Below, one piece after another: positions 52,857 to 61,764 of a DNA stretch of 64,000 nucleotides. Under the pieces are notes generated by a model. It had not been told where the DNA came from. It was given only the letters and a program-made list of their open reading frames with translations, and ran no database searches. A program made the position numbers and the translations under genes. Numbering within the stretch: the first letter of the stretch is position 1; the number at the start of each line of letters is the position of its first letter. Origin of the DNA: CAYXGZ01 sp964464755 (GTDB lineage Bacteria > Planctomycetota > MHYJ01 > JACPRB01); contig CAYXGZ010000015.1 of NCBI GenBank assembly GCA_964464755.1, forward strand, positions 1 through 64,000, in the 5' to 3' direction.

Positions 52857-53792
52857 CTACTTTCGGTAGTCCTTCACCACCGCCTTGCGCCGGTTCAGGA
52901 ACTTGTCCGCCGCCAGCGCCGCGATGCAGCCCTGGCCCGCCGCCACCACCGCCTGCTGCACCTCGTTGCACAGAACATCCCCGCACGCGAACACCCCGGG
53001 CTTCAGCGTCTCCATCGAGCGGTTCACGTGGATGCAGCCCTCCGCGCTCGTGTCCACCGCCCCCTGCAGGTAATCGACCACCGGCTTGTTTCCCGCCGTG
53101 AAGATGAAGACCCCCCGCACCGGCAGCGTCGAGCCGTCGTCGAACTTCAGCCCCTCCACCTTCGACTCCCCGAGCAGCGACGCCCCCCGCCTCCCGAAGT
53201 GCGTCTTCACCTGCGGCTTCGCCAGCAGCTCCTCCGCCAGCTCCGCCGGCGCCTCCAGCTTCGGCTTCGGCGTGATCACGTGCAGCGTCTTCACGAAGCG
53301 CGTCAGGAACAGGCCCTCCTCCGCCGCCTCCGCGTTGTGGCCCAGCAGCGCGACCTCCTGGTTCTTGAAGAACGCCCCGTCGCAGGTCGCGCAGTACGAG
53401 ACCCCGCGGCCCAGCAGCCGCTCCTCGCCCTCCAGGGTCGTCGTCCGCCCCATCGACCCCGTCGCCAGGATCACCGCGCGCCCCGAGTACTGCGCCCCGT
53501 CCGCCACCGTCACCGTCTTCGGGTCGCCGAAGTCCACGCCCACCACCCGCGCCTTCTTGAACTCCGCCCCGTAGAGCCGCGCCTGCTTCCACATCCGCTC
53601 GACCAGCTCCGCCCCCGTGATGACCTCGGGGATGCCGGGGTAGTTCGCGATCTGCGCCGTGATGCCGAGCGCGCCGGACGTGATCGACTTGTCCAGCACC
53701 AGCGTCTTCAGGTTCGCCCGCGCCGTGTACAGCGCCGCCGTCGCCCCCGCGGGCCCGCCGCCGATGATGATGATGTCGTAGGAGGTTTCCAT
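52857..53792 (-). CDS. Thioredoxin-reductase-like flavoprotein
   Basis: 311 aa. It has an N-terminal FAD-binding GGGPAGATAA, the redox-active CATC near residue 134, a middle NAD(P) domain and the C-terminal FAD segment VFACGDV. Length and layout match low-molecular-weight TrxB. The NADPH-binding GxGxxA motif is altered (LLGHNAEAAEE), so the electron donor may differ. ATG 53792 gives the expected N-terminus, with TACGTT 8 nt upstream. Confidence 0.85.
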   Translation of the reverse strand: METSYDIIIIGGGPAGATAALYTARANLKTLVLDKSITSGALGITAQIANYPGIPEVITGAELVERMWKQARLYGAEFKKARVVGVDFGDPKTVTVADGAQYSGRAVILATGSMGRTTTLEGEERLLGRGVSYCATCDGAFFKNQEVALLGHNAEAAEEGLFLTRFVKTLHVITPKPKLEAPAELAEELLAKPQVKTHFGRRGASLLGESKVEGLKFDDGSTLPVRGVFIFTAGNKPVVDYLQGAVDTSAEGCIHVNRSMETLKPGVFACGDVLCNEVQQAVVAAGQGCIAALAADKFLNRRKAVVKDYRK

Positions 53793-53843
53793 AGCGCCCC
53801 AACGTAGGCGCCGCCCCGCCTCCGCGCAAGCCTCGTTCATTGC

Positions 53844-53871
53844 TTGCCGCCGCCGCCCGCCGTGCTATGTT
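53844..53871 (+). promoter_or_regulatory. Probable promoter of the hbd-etf operon
   Basis: TTGCCG (53844-53849) and TATGTT (53866-53871) are 16 bp apart. GGAGGA (53884-53889) then provides a ribosome-binding site before ATG 53899, so this operon has a normal leader. Confidence 0.45.
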
Positions 53872-53898
53872 TTCGGTCTCCCCGGAGGACCCCGTCGC

Positions 53899-54762
53899 AT
53901 GCCGACCGTCTCGAAGATCGCCGTCATCGGCGCCGGCACCATGGGCCACGGCATCGCCCAGGTCGCCGCCGCCGCCGGCTATTCCGTCGCCCTCCACGAC
54001 TCCTTCCCGGGCGCCCTCGACAAGGGCCGCGCCGGCATCGAGAAGAACCTCGACGTCGGGGTCCAGAAGGGGAAGGTCACCCCCGAGGCCCGCGCCCAGG
54101 CCCTCTCCCGGATCACCTTCGCCCCCGACCTCGAGCCCGCCGTCCGCGATGCGGACCTCGTCATCGAGGCCATCCTCGAGGACCTCGCGAAGAAGAAGGA
54201 TCTCTTCGCCCGCCTCGACCAGGCCGCCCCCGCCCGCGCCGTCCTCGCCACGAACACCTCCTCGCTGCCCGTCGCGAAGATCGCCGAGGCCGTCCGCGAC
54301 CCCGGCCGCGTCGTCGGCATGCACTTCTTCAATCCCGTCCACCTGATGAAGCTCCTCGAGATCGTCGTCCACGGCTCGACCTCCCCGGCCGCCCGCGAGA
54401 CCGCCGAGGCCGTCGGCCTGGCCATGGGCAAGACCTCCATCCTCGTGAAGGACTCCCCGGGCTTCGCGTCGAGCCGCCTCGGCGTCGTCCTCGGCCTCGA
54501 GGCCATGCGCATGGTCGAGCAGGGCGTCGCCTCGCCCCAGGACATCGACAAGGCCATGGAGCTCGGCTACGGCCACCCCATGGGCCCGCTCCGACTCACC
54601 GACCTCGTCGGCCTCGACGTCCGCCTCGCGATCGCCGAGCACCTGCACCGCGAGCTCAAGGACGACACCTACCGCCCGCCCGAGCTGCTCCGGAAGATGG
54701 TCGCCGAGGGCCGGCTCGGCAAGAAGTCCAAGCGCGGCTTCTACGACTGGGAGGGAGCGTGA
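53899..54762 (+). CDS. 3-hydroxybutyryl-CoA dehydrogenase
   Basis: 287 aa, typical length for Hbd/PaaH. The NAD-binding motif is GAGTMGHG (about 11-18), the catalytic His is in GMHFFNPVHLM, and the C-terminal dimerisation segment is GYGHPMGPLRLTDLVGLD. It interconverts 3-hydroxyacyl-CoA and 3-oxoacyl-CoA. The stop overlaps the ETF start (GTGA), linking fatty-acid oxidation to electron transfer. Confidence 0.93.
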   Translation: MPTVSKIAVIGAGTMGHGIAQVAAAAGYSVALHDSFPGALDKGRAGIEKNLDVGVQKGKVTPEARAQALSRITFAPDLEPAVRDADLVIEAILEDLAKKKDLFARLDQAAPARAVLATNTSSLPVAKIAEAVRDPGRVVGMHFFNPVHLMKLLEIVVHGSTSPAARETAEAVGLAMGKTSILVKDSPGFASSRLGVVLGLEAMRMVEQGVASPQDIDKAMELGYGHPMGPLRLTDLVGLDVRLAIAEHLHRELKDDTYRPPELLRKMVAEGRLGKKSKRGFYDWEGA

Positions 54763-56522
54763 AGATCGTCGTCTGCGTCAAGCAGGTCCCCAACGTCGCC
54801 GCGCTGAAGTTCGACCCGGTGAAGCGCACGATCATCCGCGAGGGCGTCCCCTCCGAGATCAGCGCCTTCGACCTCCGCGCCCTCCACAAGGCCGTCGACC
54901 TCGTCAAGGAGCGGGGCGGCGAGGTCGTCGCGCTCACCATGGGCCCGCCCACCGCGGCCACCGGCCTGCTCCAGTGCCTCGCCCTCGGCGCCCACCGCGC
55001 CGTCCACCTCAGCGACCGCGCCTTCGCCGGCGCCGACACGCTCGCCACCGCCCGCACGCTCTCCCGCGCCATTGCCAAGGACGGCGGCGCCGACCTCGTC
55101 TTCTGCGGGCGCTACAGCGTCGACGCCGAGACCGCGCAGGTCGGCCCCGAGCTCGCCGAGTTCCTCGGCTGGCCCCAGGTCACCGGCGCGGGTTCCCTGT
55201 CGATCTCCGCCGATGGCAAGACGGCGCAAGTTCGCAAGGAGCTCGACGAGGGCCACGAGGACGTCACCGTGACCCTTCCGTTCCTGCTCACCGCGACCGA
55301 GGACCTCGCGCCCGAGCGCTTCGCGATGAAGAAGGACCGCGAGGCCGCGAAGACCAAGCCGATCACGACCTGGACGGCGGCCGATCTCGGGGCCCCGGCG
55401 GACGAGCTCGGTTCCGCCGGCTCGCCGACCTGGGTCGGCGAGGTGAAGCTGACCGAGTCCAAGCGCTCGTGCCGCTTCGTCGAGGGCGCGACTCCGGACG
55501 CCCAGGTCGCGGCCCTCGTTTCCATCCTCCGCGCCGAGGGGCTCGGCGGCACGTGGACCCGGCCCGGCCCCGCGGCCCCGACGCTCCCGCCCGTCGACCG
55601 CAAGAAGGACCCCGCGAAGGCGATCTGGGTCCTCGCCGAGATCTCGGGCGGCCGGCTCCGTCCCGTCACGCTCGAACTGCTCGGCAAGGCCGCGTCGCTC
55701 GCCGCCCGCACGGGCGGGGGCGTGGACGTCCTCGTCCCCGGGCCCGGCAACCCGGCGCTCACCTCCGCGCTCGTCGCCCACGGCGCCGACTCCGTGACCT
55801 TCCTGCCCGTCGAGGGGCCGTACCCGATCGAGCCCGCCGTCGCGGCGATCTCGGCCCTCATCGACGCGGGCAAGCCGCACTCGCTGCTCTTCGGCTCGAC
55901 CTCCGTGGGCCGCGACCTCGCGCCTCGCCTCGCCGCCCGCCGCCTCCTCGGCCTCACGAGCGACTGCATCGACCTCGACCTCGACGGGGAGGGCCGCCTC
56001 GTGCAGTGGAAGCCCGCGTTCGGCGGCAACCTCGTCGCGCCCATCCTCTCGCGCACCTGGCCGCAGATGGCGACGGTCCGGCCCGGCATCCTCCGCGCCC
56101 CGGCGCCGCGCCCGGGCGTCGCGTTCCCCGCGGAGGCCCTCGCGCCGTCCGACGGGCTCGACTCCGCGGAGATCGTCGTCGGCGTCGGCATGGGCATCGG
56201 CGGGCCCGAGGGCCTGGTCCCGATCCGCGAGCTCGCCGCCGCGCTCAAGGCCCCGCTCTGCACGACGCGCGACGTTTGCGACCGCGGCTGGCTGCCTCGC
56301 CACGCCCAGGTCGGGCTCACCGGCCGCTCGATCGCGCCGCGCCTCTACCTCGCGATCGGCATCAAGGGCGCCTTCGAGCACACCGTGGGCATCCAGCGTT
56401 CCGGCGCCATCGTCGCGATCAACAACGACGACCAGGCCTGGATCTGGGAGTCGGCGGACTACGGAGTGAAGACGGACTGGCGGGAGATCGTCCCGCGCCT
56501 CGCCGCGGCGCTGCGGAGCTGA
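54759..56522 (+). CDS. Electron transfer flavoprotein, EtfB-EtfA fusion
   Basis: 587 aa in one frame. Residues about 1-255 match the beta subunit (KIVVCVKQVP, LALGAHRAVHLSDRAFAGADT, FCGRYSVDAETAQVGPELAEFL). Residues about 290-587 match the alpha subunit, ending in the FAD-binding IGIKGAFEHTVG and IVAINNDDQAWIWESADYGV. These are normally separate proteins that carry electrons from acyl-CoA dehydrogenases. The GTG start overlaps the dehydrogenase stop by 4 bp. No stop or frameshift lies at the joint, so the fusion appears natural. Confidence 0.92.
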   Translation: MKIVVCVKQVPNVAALKFDPVKRTIIREGVPSEISAFDLRALHKAVDLVKERGGEVVALTMGPPTAATGLLQCLALGAHRAVHLSDRAFAGADTLATARTLSRAIAKDGGADLVFCGRYSVDAETAQVGPELAEFLGWPQVTGAGSLSISADGKTAQVRKELDEGHEDVTVTLPFLLTATEDLAPERFAMKKDREAAKTKPITTWTAADLGAPADELGSAGSPTWVGEVKLTESKRSCRFVEGATPDAQVAALVSILRAEGLGGTWTRPGPAAPTLPPVDRKKDPAKAIWVLAEISGGRLRPVTLELLGKAASLAARTGGGVDVLVPGPGNPALTSALVAHGADSVTFLPVEGPYPIEPAVAAISALIDAGKPHSLLFGSTSVGRDLAPRLAARRLLGLTSDCIDLDLDGEGRLVQWKPAFGGNLVAPILSRTWPQMATVRPGILRAPAPRPGVAFPAEALAPSDGLDSAEIVVGVGMGIGGPEGLVPIRELAAALKAPLCTTRDVCDRGWLPRHAQVGLTGRSIAPRLYLAIGIKGAFEHTVGIQRSGAIVAINNDDQAWIWESADYGVKTDWREIVPRLAAALRS

Positions 56523-56523
56523 G

Positions 56524-57336
56524 ATGAGCGCCCTCGTCGCGAAAGTGGTCGAGGTCGTTCCGGAGGCGCCGCACGCGGTGACGCTGCGGATGGACCTGCG
56601 CGGCGTCCCGTTCCATTACCGCCCCGGCCAGTTCATCCTGATCGACCCGCACCAGTTCGCGCTGATCGCCGACACGGTGCGCGCCAACGAGGAGAAGTCG
56701 GGCAAGCGCGAGACGGTGCGCGCGTACTCGCTGGCCTCCGACGGCCTGGACCCGCGGCACATCGAGATCTCGGTGAAGGACAACCCCGCGCACGGGCCGT
56801 ACGCCCAGCTGCTCTCGCCCGTGCTCGTGCACGGCTCCGCGCCGGGCCTGGAGATCGCCTTCGAGGGGCCGCGCGGCCGCTACTGCCTGCCCGAGGCGCC
56901 GCCCGAGGGCGTGACCGGCATCGTCCACGTCTGCGCGGGCAGCGGGGTCGCGCCGAACCGGGGGATGATCCGCCACGCGCTGGGGAAGGGCTGGCCGCAG
57001 CGCCACCTGCTCCTGCTGCAGAACAAGACGGCCGCGGACGTCTTCTACAAGCGCGAGTGGGAGCAGCTGCTCGCGGAGCACCCCGACAAGCTCCGGATCC
57101 GCCACTGCTACTCCGTGGACGCGAAGGAGCACGTGGACCTGCCGATCGCGAGGGCCGCGATGGAGGGCTGGATCGACGGCGCCTCGGCGCTGGGCTACGT
57201 CTGCGGCCCGACGAAGCCGCGGGGCAACGAGCCCGGCTTCGTCGAGAGCTGGGGCGGCAGCGCGAAGAAGGGGATCCGCGGGAACTTCGAGGCGCTCGGG
57301 ATCGCGCCCGGCCGGATCATCACCGAGCAGTGGTAG
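56524..57336 (+). CDS. Ferredoxin-NADP reductase-like flavoprotein
   Basis: 270 aa. The FAD-binding domain has PGQFILI and RAYSLAS, followed by a nucleotide domain with CAGSGVAPNRGMIR and YVCGP. No iron-sulfur domain is present. It lies 1 bp after the EtfBA fusion and probably exchanges electrons between NAD(P)H and the ETF or another carrier; the partner is inferred. It overlaps the convergent regulator by 17 bp. Confidence 0.85.
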   Translation: MSALVAKVVEVVPEAPHAVTLRMDLRGVPFHYRPGQFILIDPHQFALIADTVRANEEKSGKRETVRAYSLASDGLDPRHIEISVKDNPAHGPYAQLLSPVLVHGSAPGLEIAFEGPRGRYCLPEAPPEGVTGIVHVCAGSGVAPNRGMIRHALGKGWPQRHLLLLQNKTAADVFYKREWEQLLAEHPDKLRIRHCYSVDAKEHVDLPIARAAMEGWIDGASALGYVCGPTKPRGNEPGFVESWGGSAKKGIRGNFEALGIAPGRIITEQW

Positions 57337-57934
57337 CGGGGCGGTAGCGGCAGCTGCGGCCTCCCGCGGCGAGGTGCTCCACGCGGTCGAGCGGGACGCC
57401 GAGCACGGCCTCGAAGAGCTCCTTCTCGGCCCGGCAGGCGACCGGGAACTCCCTCGCGAGGTCGGCGATGGGGCAGTGGTGCTCCGTCAACCCCCGGCCC
57501 TCCGCCTCGGCCATGTACCCCTCGGCGGCGCGGATCTTCGCCAGCTCCCGGAAGCGCTCCTCGACGCTGCGCCCCGACAGCTCCTGGCGGTAGCGGGCCG
57601 CGAGCTCGCGGGTCCTGCGCGCGAAGAGCTTGTCGATCTTCGAGTCGCCGTCCAGCTCGCGCAACTGGCGGAGGATCGAGATCGCGACGGGCCCCCCCGC
57701 CTGGGGGAAGAGGCCGTCGGCCCGCGGCGTGAGCGAGTAGAGGTGCGTGGGGCGGCCGACCTTGCGCTTCTCGACGGCGACCTGGACCAGGCCCTCGCGC
57801 TGGAGCGCGGCGAGCTTCTCGCGGACCGCGGTGGGGTTGACGCCGAGGAGCTTCGCGAGCCGGGGGACGTTCATCGGCCCGTGGACCTTGAGCAGGTCCA
57901 GGACCGGGGGGCGGGTCGCCTCCGTGAACTCCAT
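57320..57934 (-). CDS. SufR-like iron-sulfur transcriptional regulator
   Basis: 204 aa. An N-terminal winged helix (MNVPRLAKLLGVNPTAVREKLAALQREGLV) is followed by a C-terminal domain in which three cysteines have the spacing C-x12-C-x27-C (HHCPIADL, VACRAE, GGRSCRY). That pattern is reported for the cluster ligands of the mycobacterial SufR homologue. A redox- or iron-responsive repressor is inferred. TAGCAT (57941-57946, minus strand) lies 6 nt before ATG. No suf genes are adjacent. Confidence 0.82.
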   Translation of the reverse strand: MEFTEATRPPVLDLLKVHGPMNVPRLAKLLGVNPTAVREKLAALQREGLVQVAVEKRKVGRPTHLYSLTPRADGLFPQAGGPVAISILRQLRELDGDSKIDKLFARRTRELAARYRQELSGRSVEERFRELAKIRAAEGYMAEAEGRGLTEHHCPIADLAREFPVACRAEKELFEAVLGVPLDRVEHLAAGGRSCRYRPATTAR

Positions 57935-58032
57935 GGGGCCATGCTAGCCGGGGCGCCGGGGGGTCGCAACCCCTTTGGACAGTCCGGGCTGTGTAAAGGC
58001 GGGTCCTTGGAACCGGGGCGACCTTCGTCGGG

Positions 58033-58038
58033 TATAAC
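58033..58038 (+). promoter_or_regulatory. -10 element TATAAC (leaderless)
   Basis: TATAAC lies 6 nt before ATG 58045, leaving no space for a Shine-Dalgarno. Confidence 0.6.
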
Positions 58039-58044
58039 GTCCCC

Positions 58045-58938
58045 ATGCGACTCGCGCTGCTGCTCCTGCCGGTCCTGCTCCTGCCGCCGCAGGATCCGGT
58101 CAAGCTCCGCTACGGGGGCTCGCCCGGGGACTCGTGGAGGGTGCGGGGCGAGATGGTCCTGGACCTGGAGCTCCGGGGCGGCGACGCGATGAAGGACGGC
58201 GTCCGCAAGGTCCTCGACTTCGCCAGGTTCCGGAAGCTGCGCATTCGGGGCGAGGGGAAGCGGCGCCTCGAGAAATCCGACGGGCCCCGGGTCTCCATCC
58301 ACACGCAGTTCGGATCGGCGGAGGTGGACGGCGTTCACGCGGACCGGCCCTTCGCCTACCAGTTCGACGTCGTGGGGTCCGGAGCCGAGCTCAAGGGCGA
58401 CGCCGTCAAGCTCCTCTGCTGGAAGCTGGCCATGAGCGACCGCGAGATGGAGCTGACGCCGGAGGGGGAACACCGCTTCGGCGACCGGAGCCAGGACGCC
58501 TGGGGCGAGGCCCTCGAGATCGGGATGCTGGCCCCGGTGCGGCTGCCCGCGAAGCCCGTCGCCGTCGGCGAGGCCTGGGAGCTCGACTGGAAGAGCCGGG
58601 GCCGGCAACGGGAGAACGGCGCGCGCTTCTACTACCGGCTCAACGCGCGGCTCGCGGCGATCGAGGCGAAGAACGGGCGCCGGATGGCCCGCGTGGCCTT
58701 CGAGCTGCGGGGGCGGCTCGAGATCCCCGAGGACCGCAAGCGCCCGGAGGCGGAGATCGAGGAGACGACCTGCGGCTTCGCCGGCGCGGCCTGGATCGAC
58801 CTCGAGACCGGGCAGTTCCGGACCAGCGAGTCGAAGGGGCGGATCGGGTCGCACCTGCGCGCCAGGGACGAATCGGGCCAGGTCCAGGAGCTGAAGGTCG
58901 AGCTCGCGGTCGAATCGAAGTTCGAGGAGCGGGACTAG
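58045..58938 (+). CDS. Uncharacterised secreted protein
   Basis: 297 aa. A short signal peptide (RLALLLLPVLLLPP) is followed by a beta-rich domain (WRVRGEMVLDLEL, AYQFDVVGSG, YYRLNARLAAIE) similar in style to planctomycete secreted proteins of unknown function. It overlaps the convergent GAF gene by 4 bp. Confidence 0.7.
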   Translation: MRLALLLLPVLLLPPQDPVKLRYGGSPGDSWRVRGEMVLDLELRGGDAMKDGVRKVLDFARFRKLRIRGEGKRRLEKSDGPRVSIHTQFGSAEVDGVHADRPFAYQFDVVGSGAELKGDAVKLLCWKLAMSDREMELTPEGEHRFGDRSQDAWGEALEIGMLAPVRLPAKPVAVGEAWELDWKSRGRQRENGARFYYRLNARLAAIEAKNGRRMARVAFELRGRLEIPEDRKRPEAEIEETTCGFAGAAWIDLETGQFRTSESKGRIGSHLRARDESGQVQELKVELAVESKFEERD

Positions 58939-59396
58939 CGCGACCGTTCGAAGGCCCGGCCCAGGCGGAGCGCGACCCACTCGACGAACATCGCGTCGGT
59001 GGCGGAGAACGCGGCCTCGCGGTCGCTGTCGATGTCCACCTCGCCCACCACGGCGCCCCGGGCCCGGATCGGCACGACGATCTCGGCCCGCGTGTGCAGG
59101 AAGCACTGCAGGTAGCGGGAGTCCTTCCGCACGTCGTCGACGACCACGGTGCGGTCCTCGCGGGCCGCGAGCCCGCAGATGCCCTGGCCGATCGGGATGC
59201 GGACGTGCTCGGTGGCCTGCGGCCCGTCCCAGGCCTTGAGCACGAGGGTTTCGGGCTCCTCGACCATGTAGACCCCGACCCAGCCGTGGTGGGGGAGCCC
59301 GCGGCGGATCAGCGTGCAGACCTCGCCGGCGATCACGTCGAAGGGGCGGTCCTCGTCGCAGATCGCGCCGATGCGCTCGATGAGGTTCACGGACAT
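58935..59396 (-). CDS. GAF-domain protein, free-methionine-(R)-sulfoxide-reductase-like
   Basis: 153 aa consisting of one GAF domain. GQGICG and the segment QCFLHTRAEIVVPI place two cysteines where free-methionine-R-sulfoxide reductase (fRMsr) has catalytic and resolving residues, with the second Cys seven residues before the conserved Glu. A third family cysteine is not evident. It may reduce free methionine sulfoxide or act as a sensor. ATG 59396 has TACAAT (59403-59408, minus strand) 6 nt upstream. Confidence 0.72.
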   Translation of the reverse strand: MSVNLIERIGAICDEDRPFDVIAGEVCTLIRRGLPHHGWVGVYMVEEPETLVLKAWDGPQATEHVRIPIGQGICGLAAREDRTVVVDDVRKDSRYLQCFLHTRAEIVVPIRARGAVVGEVDIDSDREAAFSATDAMFVEWVALRLGRAFERSR

Positions 59397-59402
59397 GCTC
59401 GG

Positions 59403-59408
59403 ATTGTA
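59403..59408 (-). promoter_or_regulatory. -10 element TACAAT of the GAF gene (leaderless)
   Basis: TACAAT lies 6 nt before ATG 59396. The divergent TATAAT at 59431-59436 makes this a 48-bp two-way leaderless promoter. Confidence 0.6.
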
Positions 59409-59430
59409 CCGGTCGCGCGGGGCCGGTCCA

Positions 59431-59436
59431 TATAAT
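59431..59436 (+). promoter_or_regulatory. Consensus -10 TATAAT of the 767-aa protein gene (leaderless)
   Basis: A perfect TATAAT lies 8 nt before GTG 59445. A good -35 at 16-18 bp upstream is not visible. Confidence 0.65.
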
Positions 59437-59444
59437 CGCCCCCC

Positions 59445-61748
59445 GTGGCGGAAGCGGAGCTGCTGGCGTACTTCGCGGAGTACGGCGTCGAGGCGCCGGA
59501 CCTCGGCGCGGCGTTCCGGGCGGACGGGCCCAAGGCCTGGGAGATGCTCCGCTCCGCCGCCGCGAACCACCCCGACCGCTTCGACGACGCGTCGATCGCG
59601 GCCGCCCTGGCGCACTTCGACGCGGCGCCCCGCGAGGCGTTCTCGACGCTGCACAACCTGGCGGCGGCGGCGCCGGACCGGGCTCCCGCGCTGCTCGCCG
59701 AGTTCCTGGCCCGCTTCCCGCGCTGGCCCGCCGAGGCTCTCGACGCGGCCTACTACGTCGCCTGCAACGACCCGGTCCTGTTCCGGCCCGCCCTGGTCGC
59801 GGCGGCCACGGCGCACGTCCCGGCCGACCCCTGCCGGGCCTTCCTGCTCTTCCAGGTGCTGCTTTACAAGCGGCCGGAGCTGGTCGGCGAGGAGGTGATC
59901 GACGCGGTCCTCGCGTCGGTGCCGCTCCAGGTCAACCAGGCCTTCAACTTCCTCCGCGAGGTCGTGAAGGTGCGGCCGGAGTCGACGCCGAAGTGCATCC
60001 TCGCGCTCTTCGAGTGCGTGGTGCACGAGCCCCAGGCGCCGCTGCGGGAGGACATGCTCCTCGACCTGGCCGCGGTGTCGGGGGCCCCGCACGTGAAGGC
60101 CTCGCTCGAGGAGCGGCTGCGCCAGCCCCCGTCGGCGGGTTCGAAGCGGGCGCGCACGATCATGGCGATCCTCTTCCGGGAGCGCCTCCGGGCCCGGCGC
60201 GCGGAGCTCTTCGACGCGCTGCGCCACGCCTCGGGCTACGAGCTGCGCGGCCGGCCGGGCTGGGCGCCGCTCTGGTCCTTCCTCCTCCACCTGATCGACT
60301 GCTCGGGCGACGCGATCTCCACCGCGGCGGCCGACCGCTTCCTCGAGGGGGCCTGGCAGCTCAGCCACCTCGCGCCGACGATCGCGTCGTACCAGGAGTT
60401 CGCGACCCGCTTCGACCTCCGCGACCTGCCGCCCGCGCCGTTCCCCCCGGAGGTCGCGTTCCTCGACCGCGACGCGGAGCTCGCGCGCCTGCACGGCCAG
60501 GTCCGGGCGCTCGCCGAGCGCTTCCGGACGAGCCTGGAGCTGCCCCCGGTGGAGGAGTTCGCCGGCCGGGCGGCCGCCGCGCGGAAGGAGCTCGAGGTCC
60601 TGGAGTCGAGGGGGACGGATCCCAAGGTCGCGGCCCGGGTGGCGGCGCTCGAGTTCCGGCTCTCCTGCTGGGACGATCCGCGCCACGCCGCGGCGCTGGC
60701 CGACCCGGCGCTCGAGGAGTCCCTGCCCCCGCCCTGGAGGAAGCTCGTGCGCGACGAGCGCCGGGAGCTCGCCAAGCGGATGCGCGACGTGCTCCAGGCG
60801 AGGGCGGCGACGATCGCGATCGCGGGGCTCGAGGTCGGCGCGCAGGGCGCCTACGCGGCGACGCTGCGGTCGGTGCTCGGGCGCGAGGTGGCGATCGCGC
60901 GGATCGAGTCGGCGATCCTGCCGGCGCTGCTCTACTTCCGGCACGTCGAGAGGATGCCCGGCAACCGGACGGCGCTCGCGCGGCTCGTGGAGGACCGGGT
61001 GCTGGGGCGCCCGCACGACTGGCTGCGCACCGAGCCCGCGGCGGCGCGCTGGGCGGAGAAGGTGAAGGAGCGGCGGCCGGGGATCCGCCTCGACCGCTGG
61101 AGGGCGCCCTTCGAGAAGTCCTACGTCTACCGTCCCGCGGACGCCGAGGGGGAGCGCAAGCGCCGGATCCGCGAGGACCTTCGGGCCACCCGGGCCCTCT
61201 TCGAGAAGATGAAACTCGACGAGATCCCCGACGCGACCTACGACGCGCTGCGGGAGGCGCTGGCGGCGTCGTCGCCCGGCCGCCCGGAGGGAGCGACGAC
61301 GGAGCGGCTCGAGGAGATCCGCATGAACCTCGAGCGCGTCCGGCTCGCCGAGCAGACGCCGGCCTCGGACTTCGAGGGCTCGCTGCGCCTCGAGGTCGAG
61401 GGCGACCCCTTCCGCATCCTGTTCATGGGCGAGTACGGCTTCACGTCCTGCCTCTCGCTGCGCGGCTCGAACGGCTGGAGCGCCGTGAGCAACGCGATCG
61501 ACGTGGACAAGACCGTCGCCTGGGCGAAGGACCCGAGCGGCAACGTCGTCGCGAGGCGGCTCATCGCGCTGCTGCCCGAGGGGCTGGCGTCGTACCGGAC
61601 CTACACGAACCGGCCCGGCGTCGCCGTCGAGGGCTTCTTCGAGGACTTCCTCGACGCCTACGCCAAGGAGCTCGGGACGGCGCGGGTCCGCGGGCTCTCG
61701 CCCCGGCCGCTGCTCTCGGACCGCTGGTACGACGACGGCCCCCTGTGA
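59445..61748 (+). CDS. Uncharacterised 767-aa protein
   Basis: Starts at GTG 59445 directly after a consensus -10. The first roughly 330 residues are HEAT-like helical repeats (LFQVLLYKRPELVGEEVIDAVL). The central part is charged and coiled. The C-terminal roughly 130 residues (RILFMGEYGFTSCLSLRGSN through TYTNRPGVAVEGFFEDFL) look like a separate globular domain. No known catalytic motif is evident. It is followed by a PilZ-like gene and a pseudokinase on the same strand. Confidence 0.7.
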   Translation: MAEAELLAYFAEYGVEAPDLGAAFRADGPKAWEMLRSAAANHPDRFDDASIAAALAHFDAAPREAFSTLHNLAAAAPDRAPALLAEFLARFPRWPAEALDAAYYVACNDPVLFRPALVAAATAHVPADPCRAFLLFQVLLYKRPELVGEEVIDAVLASVPLQVNQAFNFLREVVKVRPESTPKCILALFECVVHEPQAPLREDMLLDLAAVSGAPHVKASLEERLRQPPSAGSKRARTIMAILFRERLRARRAELFDALRHASGYELRGRPGWAPLWSFLLHLIDCSGDAISTAAADRFLEGAWQLSHLAPTIASYQEFATRFDLRDLPPAPFPPEVAFLDRDAELARLHGQVRALAERFRTSLELPPVEEFAGRAAAARKELEVLESRGTDPKVAARVAALEFRLSCWDDPRHAAALADPALEESLPPPWRKLVRDERRELAKRMRDVLQARAATIAIAGLEVGAQGAYAATLRSVLGREVAIARIESAILPALLYFRHVERMPGNRTALARLVEDRVLGRPHDWLRTEPAAARWAEKVKERRPGIRLDRWRAPFEKSYVYRPADAEGERKRRIREDLRATRALFEKMKLDEIPDATYDALREALAASSPGRPEGATTERLEEIRMNLERVRLAEQTPASDFEGSLRLEVEGDPFRILFMGEYGFTSCLSLRGSNGWSAVSNAIDVDKTVAWAKDPSGNVVARRLIALLPEGLASYRTYTNRPGVAVEGFFEDFLDAYAKELGTARVRGLSPRPLLSDRWYDDGPL

Positions 61749-61751
61749 CGC

Positions 61752-61757
61752 TATAAT
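61752..61757 (+). promoter_or_regulatory. Consensus -10 TATAAT of the PilZ-like gene (leaderless)
   Basis: A perfect TATAAT lies 7 nt before ATG 61765 and overlaps the space right after the preceding stop. Confidence 0.65.
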
Positions 61758-61764
61758 CGCCCCG

